Source: Chlamydomonas sphaeroides (lineage: Eukaryota; Chlorophyta; Chlorophyceae; Chlamydomonadales; Chlamydomonadaceae). From it: DNA of 64,000 nt. The number at the start of each line of letters is the position of its first letter. Positions within the stretch are counted from its first letter, which is position 1. A program made the position numbers and the translations under genes. The notes under the pieces were generated by a model. The model had not been told where the DNA came from. It did not search any database and saw only the letters and a list, made by a program, of their open reading frames with translations. The DNA lies in assembly GCA_001662425.1 (NCBI GenBank), contig BDDC01000127.1, forward strand, positions 8,208 through 72,207, read 5' to 3'. Of this stretch, positions 33,901 to 45,900 are shown piece after piece.

Positions 33901-36900
33901 CGTACAGCGGTATGTCCGACATACAAGATGCACGCAGCTTCGTTATCGCTGGTTGACATCCAAGCTACAGCTTTTATTGTTCCACATCCGTCCTACGGAA
34001 TGTACAGCTATAGCTTGTTGCTGTAGCAATTGACTAACGCCACGGCTCTCTCCATACAGGCATCCCTGGCCTGCCAGCTGCTGCCCGCAACGATACCAGC
34101 AGCATGCCTACTGCGCTCGCTGCATGCCCCGGAGGCATCGGCATGATAACGGGCTGGATGCTGCCCGGCCCCGCTGCACCCGTGCTGCTGTCTGTGAGCA
34201 CGGTGTGTTTTGACACACCGTCAGCCGCCAACGACGGCGGAACAACGATGCTGGTAAGCCGCCGCGAACCTTGCCAACACCGACCACCATCTGCAGCTTT
34301 GGCTGCCTCCTAATTGCGCTTGCGGCAGGCGTGGCAGCAGGCTGTATGTGCGCTCATGTGTGATTCGTTGCCGCGCCGCTCACGTCTTGACAGGGAGGCG
34401 CCCAGCCCTTCCGCGAGTCCTGCCCTCGCTGGATGGTGGCGGTCGGCATCTCCGGCCTGCGGGCGACCAGCGGCCGGCTGCTGCACGGCATCAAGCTCAT
34501 CTGCGTGGATGCCCCGGAGCGTGAAGCCCGCATGCCTCTGTCAGGTGAGGCCGCCCTTGAGCAAGCGCCAGAAGCGCTACCCCGGCCGAGCTAGCGTAGC
34601 ACCTTGCCGTAGCGTATGCTCCTCGACCTGCTCCTTCATTTGCGCGCCCTTGTTCATGTTTGCGATGCGGCCCTGCCTCACCGCAGCCCAGCTGCAGCCC
34701 CGTGCTGCTGGTCCCGCTTTGGGAGGCCAGCCGTTCAAGCAGGAGTGCCCCCTGGGATCCAAGGTCACGGCCTTCAGGGCCACTACAGACAACGATCAGC
34801 TAATCCACGCCGTCAGCATCTCGTGCGACAATGCGCCGGAGCGGCTGTCGGAGTCAGGCAACAGCAGCGCAGCACAGGCTCGCACTAGCCTGCGCTACAG
34901 CAGTCCAGCGCTTGACGGCGCCATACGCCTGCCCCAAGAGGTGTTCGAGGCCGAAGTAAGCCAAGCAAGCGCACGGCAATGCGTTTGCTTGCTTCACAAT
35001 TATGGCGTGCTTGCGAACCGTGCGTTGTACGACGTCCTGGGCGCAGCATTGGCTGGCAGCACCTGTGTTGCGGTGACGCTATGCCTGCTCGCCTACTGCA
35101 GGCCGTGTGCCCACTCGGTGTGGCCGAGGTTTCCCAGAAGACACCGAGCATTGACACAGCCGCTGCGGTCGCCGCGACACCTGGCGCAGGTAGGTCGGGG
35201 TGGCTGGATGGGGTACGCTGCAATGCCACGCAGGGCACGTACCACCCTCGGTTCTCGGTCACGCCCATCGCCCTACGTACGCCCCCGCCGCAGTGCTCAA
35301 GCTGCCCAGCGGCATGGTGGTCCAGCTGTTCGACTCCCTAATGAGCCGCAACCAGGCCCAGGACTTTTGCTGGTGAGGAGTGTGCGTGGAAGTGCGTTGG
35401 TTGGTTGCTGCTGCGACACGCGTGCGGGCTCGCGTGCCCTGCTTGCTGCTGTGGCCTCCAGCCACAATGATGTCAGCATGCATGCAATCGCACTTCTATT
35501 TATCTGTGTACAGGGCCCGCGGCACCACGCTTTTCTCTTACCGGACCGACGGTAGGGACCAGGACTGCAGCTCATGCATCACGTACAGCTCGATGCGGTG
35601 CATATGGGACTGATTGGTGGATGCCCGCCGCCCATGCTACGTGCCTTCATGCAGACGAGTGGGATCGCGTTGCTGATATGGTGGTTGAGTGGGGTCGCAC
35701 ACGCCTACCGGCAACCATCGGCGTGTGGCTGTCAGCCGTGCGGGACGACGCTTTATCACCGGCCAACGCCAGCGTGTACCGTTTCCCCGACCAAACGCCC
35801 ATGCCTGTGGTGGTCCCCTGGGCGCCTGGCCAGCCGGCAGCGGATGGAGCACAGAACTGCGTCGAGGCTCGCATCGAGCTGGGTGAGCAAGCGACAGACA
35901 TGGCCCCCTCAAGCTCACGGCTGCTGCCGTACGTGACGAAAGCCATTACATTATCCAGCCCACTGTCTGTGTATGCTTCCATGCCGCTTGTTTTGCAGCG
36001 TACGGCACCACCACCTGGGTCGACCGCTCCTGCCACAGCGAGGTGGCCCTGCCGCTGTGCCAGCGGGTCACAGAGGCCCAGGTTGCGCCCAGCACCTCCG
36101 ATGAGGACAGCAGCCCCATTGTGCAGCTGCGAGGCGACAACGGAGATGTGCTAAGCGTGTACAATGCCAAGGTAACTAGCTGCGCGCATCAAGCCCCGCC
36201 CGGCCGTGTCCTGCAGAACGTCAGCGCGTGTGGGACCTCCGCGTGCGCGCTCACATACTGTATTCGTTCCCACCCGTCCACGCACGCACGGCACCCTTGA
36301 TCGTGTAGTGCCGTTCGCCTGCACGCCTTCTTGCCGAGCGACTGCTCTTTGAGATGTTGCTGCTCTGCTGTGCACGCACGCAGCGGAGCTGGGCGGACGG
36401 CGCTGCGTTCTGTAGGCGCCGCGGTGGCACTCTAGCAGTCTTCAGATCTGAGTCCGAGCATCAAGCACTGTCGAAAGCTACAGCATTCTACTTCGGGCGG
36501 TCCTACGACCCCACCGGGTCGTTAACCGTGGGCGTATGGACTGGGCTGAGCAGCCCGCCGCCAGGTCGGTCCGATCCTGTCAGCAATCACTGCCTGCGTT
36601 CGATAGTTTGCACCCCTGCCACCAGCCCGCCTTGCTCGCTGTGCATGGAATGGTCGCCCCTCTGCTCCATATCATTTCTGCACTACTCGCACGCCAATCC
36701 AGGGTAGCCGCCAACCCGCCGCCTCCTCGCCCTTGCTGCTCTGGCCCCACAAACCTTGCAGTTTTGCCAAACCGCGCGGCCATGCTGCGGACTGCCACGC
36801 AGTACACCCAAGTGGGGGCGCAGGAGTACACGCTCATGCCCGGTAGGCCCAGCGGCGTGCACACCTACGACTAGCACACGCAGCATAAATGTATGCAGGC

Positions 36901-39900
36901 GCCCTAAGTTGCTAACGTGATGTAATGATCGCATCTTGTGACGACCGACCGCAGCTCCGGCAACCTTCGATGCGGCAGTACAGCGCTGCTCGGCATTTGG
37001 CGGCCGCTTGGCGTCATTCGGCGGTGACCTGGGCAGGTACCAGGCCGTCCTGACAGCCTTGTCGGTCGGTCGGAACACCAATCAAGATGCCTTGGCGTGG
37101 ATCGGACTGCGCTCGACAGGTGACGCCGCTGCTGCTGCAGCTCTTCTGTATAGCTGTGCGCGCCAAGTCGATTGCTTAGCTCGGTCCCGTCCCTGTGCTC
37201 CCAGGGGTCAACTCCACGCTGCCGCCTGCCTACACCAACCTCGCTCTGGGCACAACCTGTTCCAGAAATATGGTTGCGGGCGAGATAGACAGCAGCAGCT
37301 GCTTCCGAGCGGTGGACGGCCGGTCAGGGCCAACGGACCCACCCCTTCGCGCCGTGGTGCCGACCACCATCCCCCCCTTCCAATTGGAGCTGGACCTCGG
37401 GGCGGGCGCGCTGATATCAGGCTTCGCCATTTACCTGGTATGTGGGGTGGTCGAGTTGCTTGTGTTCCAGCAGAACCCGCTCGCTGCGTATGTGAGGCTC
37501 GGTCGCAGCACCATGCGTGCGTGCATGGGCATCTCAAGTAAGCAACCAACCGATAAAACGTTCGTTGATACAGGGAGCTGCCACCGACGTGATCAACATG
37601 CGCTTCTCCGTAGACTTCGACCTCAGCAACCCCTGGCCGTGAGTGCTGCAATGCAAGAGCTACGCATCCTTGCTCCGTCCGTTCCAATACAAAAATATCG
37701 GGCATAGTATGGCAGTCCATGCATGAGCTTCTGGGCTCATTTGACTGTGCACGCTTGATGAGAAAGGGCTCGTCATCGCTTACCGCTAAAAACCAATACC
37801 ATAAATACTATTTCACAGAAGTTGCAACTTATGCGTGCAGGCTCATCTGGACCCAAGAGCGTGCTTACACCCTCAACAGCGTCGTACGGATCAACCTCCC
37901 CACCGTTACCTGGGGCCGGTGGGTGTGGCTTAGGCGGCAAGCAGGGTTGCGAGTTTGCTTTCTAGCCGTGGATTGACGGCAGCCTCGTACGTCGGTTTGG
38001 GACCCTGTAACCGCAGGCGCGTGCGGCTACAGATCCGCGACCCATCGGGCCGTACAGGGTGCGTGCGTGGGCTTGGGGCGAAACCACACGCTCGGCGGGA
38101 TGCCTCGTTGCATGTGTGCTCACTCAGCAGTAATGAACGTGCCCTACAACTCGTCCCTGTCACAGAAATTTCATCACGGTCGAGGTGCGGCTTTTGTGGG
38201 GATGGAATGCGCGCGGTCAAAGGGCACTAGCTGCTTGTTAAGCCTGTGCCAAGGCCTTGCCTCGCCGAGACGTTTACGTACACATACCGAGCTTGAATAG
38301 GCGTTGGCGATGCCCAGTAGTCCATTTCCTTGCTTCCTAGTAAGGAGCTGCCAGCCATCGCACTCTGCCACCGCGTGCGCAGATCCGGGAACTTCAGATC
38401 TTTGGCCTGCCAAATGTGGCAAGGGGCAAGCAAGCCTTCGGATCCAGCGTGTACCGCGATGACACTTACGTTGATGCAACCCCCGCAAAGGTACGTCGGT
38501 CTTGTTTGCTTGCTCGCAACAACGACTTCGCTCGCTCGATTGCCCACCGCATGCATTGCGGCGGAACGCACCCATACCCTTTGCCGTACGTGTGTGTATG
38601 TGTGTGCCGCCCTCACAACTGTGTCCATTCGTGCGTGGCTCAGGCAGTGGATGGAGACGACACCTCCCGGCTTTCCCTTTTCCACTCCGGGAATGGCGCC
38701 TTCAACGGAGACACACAGGTGCGGAAGCCAGCAGATACAAGTGATGCAACGAAGCTAGCATCATTCGCCGGGCGCGCACGCGTTGCCAGCTCTGGTGATT
38801 CTGATGTATAGACTTGCCCCGCTGTTGCGTGCTGCCTGCTGCATGCCTTCCCGCTCCGACAGCCATGGATTGCGGTGGACCTAGGCAGCGCCCACGTCGT
38901 GTCGCGCGTCCACATCCGCCAACGCACAGACTGCTGCGGTGAGCGCCGGGGAGCAGCGCTCACATCTCCTGTACGTAGCGCATGGCCAACCTTTGCTCCC
39001 ATGACAATGATCGTTCAGGTGGTCGCACACAGGGCGCGGAACTGCGCTTTGGTGACACGCAAGTGCAAAATAATATTATGAGGTCCAACATACTTCGGGC
39101 AAGTTTCCGCGATTGCATGCTCGGTTGTCGCGGCTGCCGTTAGTGACCCACGTGCACCGTTTGTGGGGCTGCAGAACCCGCTAGTGTGGAAACAGGATGC
39201 CTCGATGACCTGGCTGGGAACCAACACGCTTATCGGCATCGAAGTGTCCCCGGGGACAACGGGGCGCTGGCTGACGTGGCAGGTGAGCCGCGCACGGCAA
39301 TCGCGACATGCACGCGGCCACTTATCGTTTCTGCTGCTGTAAGGCAATGATTGCGTATCAGTGGCGAATGCTTGGAGGGGTGCACGAGCGAAGGCATGGA
39401 TTGCACTTGAAGCATGCAACATACAAATAAAACAAACTGTGAGCCTCACAACCCCACAGAACTTCAACCCTGACATGAACGAAAACTTCTTGCAAGTATG
39501 TTCAAGGGACCCACCGTCATGGCACGTGTGCATGCCGTTTGGCGAGAACAGCCGGCACATAATGCAAACTCGTGTTGCAGGTCACGGAGATCTTTGTGTA
39601 TGGGCTGCCGTTATCTGCCCCGCCGGAGAGCAACCTTGCTCTCCTCAAACGAGCAACGGGCAGCAGCGTCTGGTCTAACGATGGCACTGGCAGCTTCCAG
39701 CCGGTAAACCACAACACATATCTCGTATAGGTTTCGCCTGCTCGCGCCCTCCGAGGTGGTTGCTTAGAATGCGTACGTGCTTACGCACCGGTGCTGTGGA
39801 TCGATGGTGTGCAGGAACGGGCGGTTGACGGTGGCACGATATACTCGTTGTACGATTTCGCCTTTTACCACTCCGCCACGGAACTCAACCCCTGGTGAGC

Positions 39901-42900
39901 CCTTGCTGCAGCTAGGGTTGATCCGCTGCCGCGCACCGAATCAACCAAGCTAACTGTGTCGGAGCCGTACACAGGCTGGCGGTTGATCTGTTGGCGCCGG
40001 CCCTTGTCCGCCTCATACGAGTTTACAACCGACTGGTAAGCATGGCGGCGCGAGTAAAGTAACTTAAATAGATGAGGCACGCCAAGCAGCCAGGATTGCT
40101 ATGTGAAGTTGTTATGCGCTGGATAGATGATGACCGGCCTTCCTCGTGTGCGTTAACGCAGTACTGCTGTGCATCCCGCACCGCGAACGCCGAAGTGCGT
40201 CTAGGTACGTACGAGTGTCACGACAATGCAAGCGGCTCGCACACATGTTGCATAGTCAGTTGCGGCGGCTGAGACTGCTGTCTGCGTGCAGGTATGGCCC
40301 CCGTCACACAGCTCAGCGAAGCTGGCAACATTGGTTCCAACCAGCTGGTGTGGAAGCAGGTGAGGTCGACACTGCATGCATGACTAGCAGATAGATGCGG
40401 GAGCTAGCCCGCCATCCAGCTTCTGTCATGGTGTCGGTGTGCATAACTACCGGTATGTACCGCGCCTGCCTTTGGCCGCTTGCACGTAGGAGCCCAACGA
40501 GGTCCTCACTGACGGATCTGTGATTAGCATCCCGATGACCTCTGTGAACCTGCTGGGCCGGTAAGCTGACGCACCATGCGCCGCAGATGCCGTTACTGAT
40601 ACCGTCTGAGCCGGCATGCATGCATGCATGCATGCAGCGCCTTTACACAGCGTCGTTTCATTTCTGAGCAATGTGCGTGTGCCTGATTCTTTGCCCAGGT
40701 ACGCCACCATTCAAAACTTCAACGGGACAGCCCCTCTCCAGGTCTCGGAGTTCGAGGTTCGTGCGCAAAGTCTGCTGGGTTGGGTTGTGCGTGTGGGGTC
40801 GTGGCACTGCGCTTTTGAAAACACCCGTTCCTCGCCCTCCAAGGTATACGGCGTGCCGTACATTACGGGACCCTCTTCATACTCGTGGCTGTCCGGCGGC
40901 GCGGTGGAGCCCACTGGAGCAGCCAGCAGCAGCCCGTGGTCGGTGGGCCGTCCTGCGCCGGGCCAGGGGGACTGCGTGGCGGTCCTCTCCAGTGGCTGCA
41001 GTGGCACGTGTGTGCACTCGTGGGTCAACCTGCCCTGTGACTCTCAAGCCAGCTCGTACCCTTTTATTTGTGAACGGGGTGAGTTGCTTATGCACGGGTC
41101 CGTTGCTGACTGGCTGCGCCGGCTTCATGCTTGACTTCTCACTCGATCTGTTCTCGCTCCATCCGTCGTCATGCATGCATGCCGCTGCCACAGACACGTC
41201 AGCAACAGCCAGCACGGTGCTCAACGGTCGCCTTTTCCAGGCATTCGCTCAGCAAGCTGTTTGGGGCTTTGCAGCGGCGCAGGTTTGCCTTGCCAACGGC
41301 GCCGACAATCTTGTGAGCTTCGGCAGCCCCGCCGAGTACCTCCAGGTCTACTTAGAACTCTCGAAGGCGCCCACCTTCCTATCATCGCTGACCTGGTCGG
41401 CCCCCGCCAACGGTCGCGTGACGTCGATGCTCCACATCGGGCTGTCGTACACGAGTGAGGCCTAGCCTAGCAGGGGCAGGGCCGGCATACATGGCGTGCG
41501 TCTTCCGTCCGGCTCGCCAATAGTGCTGGGTCCGCTCCGCCCTATCCTGCGTTCCGGCCTCTCCAACCCTCAGACGGAGCCTGGCGCTGGTCGAATGGCC
41601 GCAACACCACTTTTACTGCCTGGCGGTCGCCACCTGCTGCGGGCAACAACTGTGCCGCCTTGGTTCTGGACTGCTTCACGAACTTTACTAGGTGAGTGCT
41701 GCTGCTTTCATGTATGTGAATTCATCCACGCATGCCGTTCAAGCAAGTAATCCCCAACGAACCTGCCCCTTGTCCCTCCGCCTCCAGCTGCCCTACTTTC
41801 AGCGGCTGGGAGGCCATCCCATGCGCCACGGCAGCCAGCTCGTTGTGTGTTACCGAGGTTGCCAACAACTGGGGGTAGGCCACGCACCTCACCGACCCAC
41901 TCAAACCTGCCATGCATGCAGATCAGCCGCCAAAGCTAGAGGGCAGCATGTACAGCATGGGGGGTGCACGCGGGGAGCTTCACCACCCCCGAAAAGCATC
42001 TGCAACAGAGCAGCTGCTGCGTGCGCAGCAGTGCGAGAGTAGCTGCTGCGTGTCCTGCGCTCCGACACGCATCACACCAGCTTGCGCAGCGCTGCAACGG
42101 CCAAGCCACTGACGCTGGCGCACGCACCCGCAGGTGGCCTGGCTCGACCTTCATTCCGTGGGCACCAGGCAAGAGCGGGTAGCTAGACGCCCGCCCGCCT
42201 GAGCCGAGACCATTATTGCTGTGCTTGCTTGGTCGTAAATAATATAATTGTCATCATAACCTACCTGTCAATACCATGCAGGCGCCCCAACCGTCTACAA
42301 CCTACCCGGTTTGACTGAGACAAAAGACTGCGGCTATCTCTACTTGTTCATCGTCCCGAACGATTTCTCGGTGCCAACCACCCGAGGCATCTTCGAGGCG
42401 TCGTGCTCGGACGTCAACTATGTTGCTTGCCGACGCAGCAGCAGCTCCATCACTGGTGTGTGCGTGTCTTTTTGTGTATGTTTGCTATGCCGTGTTTAAT
42501 GTATCTATCTGCTGGCCGCTGGTGCCTGTCTTCGGTCACCATATGGCTGGGCGTCTGTTGCAGACATTGAGCGATCAGGCGCTGAGCTGGAGCGAGCAGC
42601 GGCTGCAAGGATGCGGCCGATCGCTATGCGCGTTGTGGACTCGGGCCAAACGGAACTCCTGGTCTTCGACGCCTTCTACGACCAACCCTCAGCCAGCAAC
42701 CTGTGTGCTGCAATCGGTGAGCCCGCTTCACTGCCAGCGCCAGCATCATGTCAGCCCAACATAATGACAGGTACATACTAGCAACCGCTGATTGCCGGTA
42801 TGTACTCTGTGCTGACGCTGTCTGGTTGGCACGCTGCTGCTCGTTCGTTATATATGTGCTTGCTCGCTTTCTGGCGCCCGTAGGAGCGACGCTGGCGGAA

Positions 42901-45900
42901 ACGAACAGCGTGGCAGCTGCGGATGGCGCATCTGCGATGCTGAGCAACATCCTCAACACGCTCCCTGCCACGGGTCCCACTGCACAGCAGTCGCTGTCTG
43001 TCTGGCTGGGCCTGAGCGACGCAGCTGTCGAGGGCACCTGGCGGTGGCCCTCTGGCGCTGAGACCGCACTGACCCGCTGGCTTACTGCGCAGCCGTCTGC
43101 TGACATGCCCGCATTCGGTGAGCGGCGCTTGTAGATGCGGCGGTGCTGGGCTTTTTCTTGGTGCATATAGCCGGCATTGTGTCCATGCAGTGCAAGACAG
43201 ACGCAACACCAAGCGACAACATGCTGATGCGCTCTGCTCTCACCGACGCGCCATGTCACTCGCCCCACTGGCATCCTAATCGCTACTTCGCACGTCCTTG
43301 CCTTGACGTTGCGCAGCATTTGACTGCGTCAAGCTATTTCAGTGGCGGGACACGGCGTCTGCGGGCTGGTTCGCCTCGCCATGCACCGGCACCTGGTCCT
43401 TGCCCATGTGCTCAAGGCCCGCAACCGCCCGCCTGGGCGCTGAAGGCATGGCCCCCATGGCCCAGACAGTGGACCAGAGCAACCACTTTGCCCTGTACGA
43501 CGTTGTTTTGGACTTTCAGGTGCGACTTCACGCAGCCGTTGCCGTGCTTCGTTCCCTGGGCCGTGCTGTTGGGGCTCTTCCACAGACAGACAAAGCAACC
43601 GGCGCGACGGCGGTCCTGCCTGCCCAACATGCACACGCGCTTGCTTCATGTCGTCCGTGTGTCCCGGCGTCCAACGCAACCGCAGTCGGCGGAGGGCTTC
43701 TGCAACTCCCAGGGCGACGGCTCACTGGCGTGGTTTGATGCGCCCGCGGTCCCCGACACGGTGCGTCGCCTGCTGGCTGGCTGGGGCAGCTGCTCTTCAG
43801 ATAGATGATTGACAATTGACAATTGACACGGTCGGTGTGCCCATGGCCGCAGATGCGTACCGCGTTGTCAGAGGCGCTCGGGCCGCGCAGCGACCGCAGC
43901 CAGATAATGAACGTCTGGTTTGGAGCAAACGATCGGGCGGCTCAGGATAACTGGGTGTACTCGTACACGGGGTCCACGCCTGTGCCCGCGGGCCTCGCCT
44001 GGTCAGCGCCCCTCGCGGGCGGCGCGACCGTTGCCCGGCACCGCCTGCCATACACCACGGCGTTGGGAAATCGGCAGCCCGACCTGCTCTGCCCCCCCGG
44101 CCGCTTCGTGCGTGGCATCCAGCTTACGACGGATGCTCCCAGCACCACCGACGTGCTGCCGGATGGAAGCCTCGATCGCTTCGGCGTGGGCAGCATGGCC
44201 CTTTGGTGCGGCGATGGCAACACGGATAACGGCCAGGGGCCCTCTTCGTACACACTCCAGCCGAGCGCAACCTACCCCGGCGGCACGAACCGCGGCTGGA
44301 GGTGAGGACAGGAGCTGCTGTTAAATCACACCATCATCGCTTCTACAACGCTGGGTGGCATGCATGCTTCGTCTACCCTTTTCTTTGCCTCGTTCGCGCA
44401 GCTACTGCGACTATCAGAGCCGCTACAACTTTGCTATTGGCATGGAGGCAAGCAAGCGAGCGATGCTGCCGCTGACGCTGTATGTTGTGGTCTCTCGTGT
44501 CTATCACGGGCCCCTTCTCCGCTGCATGCACGCACGCGACGGCCCGCAATGCATCCGCTTGATTCTGCTGCTCGCTCTCCCGGATGCAGGTGTGGGCGTC
44601 CGCCAGCAGCGCAGGCGCCGACCAGATGGGCATCACGCACGTCGCGCTTCTGTGCAGGTAAGGGTCGTACTCAGGCAGGGGGCACTGGCGACAACCCGAC
44701 CCTATGCGGCCCGTGTGCGCGGCGGCCCATGCATGCATGCGCGCGCATGTGCGAATGTTGCTTGGGGCCGGAAATGTGACTGGGCCGGTTTCCATGTTCC
44801 CTGCCAGGTACGGGGACGTAGCCCCCGCCACCGCGCCAGCTGGCACTGCTGGTAGCCGGATCGGCAGCATCTACTGCCAGAACAACTACCATGTGTGTGG
44901 GTACTCGGGCCGCTCACAGCCACCCCAAGGCAATGCCGCTGATGTGAGTACCTAGTTCCTGCCGCACGCATTTCCTGCCGTCTGCAGCAGCGCGGATGAA
45001 GCAAGGTACCGACATGCATATAAGTAGCCTGCTCAAGCTGTGTGTCGGCACGTTCCGTTGGCACACAGGACACGGGCCTCAACCAGATTGTCATGCTGTG
45101 CTGCCCCGACGACAACGGGCTACCGATTCCGACGGCCGCCTTGCACTACAATGTGGCACTGCGGCGGTACGTAAGCGTCATGCGCGTTTGCCGCACCGGA
45201 GCAGCGGCGGCTCCGGCTTTGCCCTGCCTGCGCCACGCACGCACCAACCGCACGCAGCTATGGCTCGCAACTAATAAACACTGCGCACGCACCAACCGGT
45301 TGCATGCAGTGCTGCCCATTTCGTGATACGATACGCCGCTCGCAGCGTCTGGCGCGACTGTCATATATATACAGCAACTACTGCTTGCTTGACGCACTGC
45401 CCGGCTGCGCTGCTCCATGCATTGCAGCCCGGCATTCGGATCAGCGACAGCCAGTGCCGCCCAGGGGCCGTCCATGGCAGTCGATGGCAATCTCACGACC
45501 GTCGTGCGCACCGTCAGCACTGACTGTAAGGGCGATCCAGTTGGATTCAATATATAATTGGTCACGACACGTGCAGAGCCCGCTTCGTTCAATGAAGGGG
45601 GGTAGGCCGCGTGTGGGGCAGAGCCCCCACTCACGCCCGCCACCGGTCACTGCTACATGGATAGATTGCACGGCTGCCTGCTAGCATGCGATGGGTGGCT
45701 GGGGGCCCGCTGCTCCGCAGGGGCGCCGTGGCTGAGCGTCAACCTCGTCGTGCCTTGCATCGTGTCAAGGTACGCATGCAGTTCACGGCGGCCATACCCC
45801 CGCATGCACTACGGCTTACTTGCCTGCTGCTTGTGCAAGACGTAAGCTGAATTGCTTGCCTGAACGCGCGTGCGTCTGACAGGGTGGAGATTGTGCTCCA

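Larger units (their letters stand above)
31140..34935 (+). other. Tandem array of 'CP-x-G ... C' modules
   Basis: About eight modules share a start of C-P-x(2-3), a hydrophobic/Gly strand, and a closing h-x-[VI]-x-C. Examples: TCPQGQLALGLLG..VQLVCVA (about 31630-31735), LACPPGYVIGRL..VWVGVACA (about 32694-32900), RCPEGHAIQELGW..SIVVRCA (about 33235-33350), QCPGHTYATMLFG..GIVCSG, ACPGGIGMITGW..STVCFD (about 34124-34210), SCPRWMVAVGISG..IKLICVD (about 34420-34510), ECPLGSKVTAFRA..VSISCDN (about 34745-34835). Each is probably a small disulphide-closed beta module. I recall similar CP..G...C motifs in jacalin-like and VOMI-like sugar-binding families, but I cannot name this one. The N gap and hinge II fall inside the array. 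Confidence 0.55.

Noticed and set aside
40614..40637. (GCAT)n tract as a regulatory palindrome
   Set aside because: Simple tetranucleotide repeat inside an intron; nothing ties it to regulation.
43143..43330. Hydrophobic Met-starting frame (LGFFLVHIAGIV) as a second signal peptide
   Set aside because: It lies in the intron between CTLD 7 exons; skipping it keeps the CTLD phase and closing cysteines.
43804..43827. Short TTGACAA-type tandem repeat resembling a W-box cluster
   Set aside because: Three short units inside an intron; chance repeat more likely than a regulatory site.
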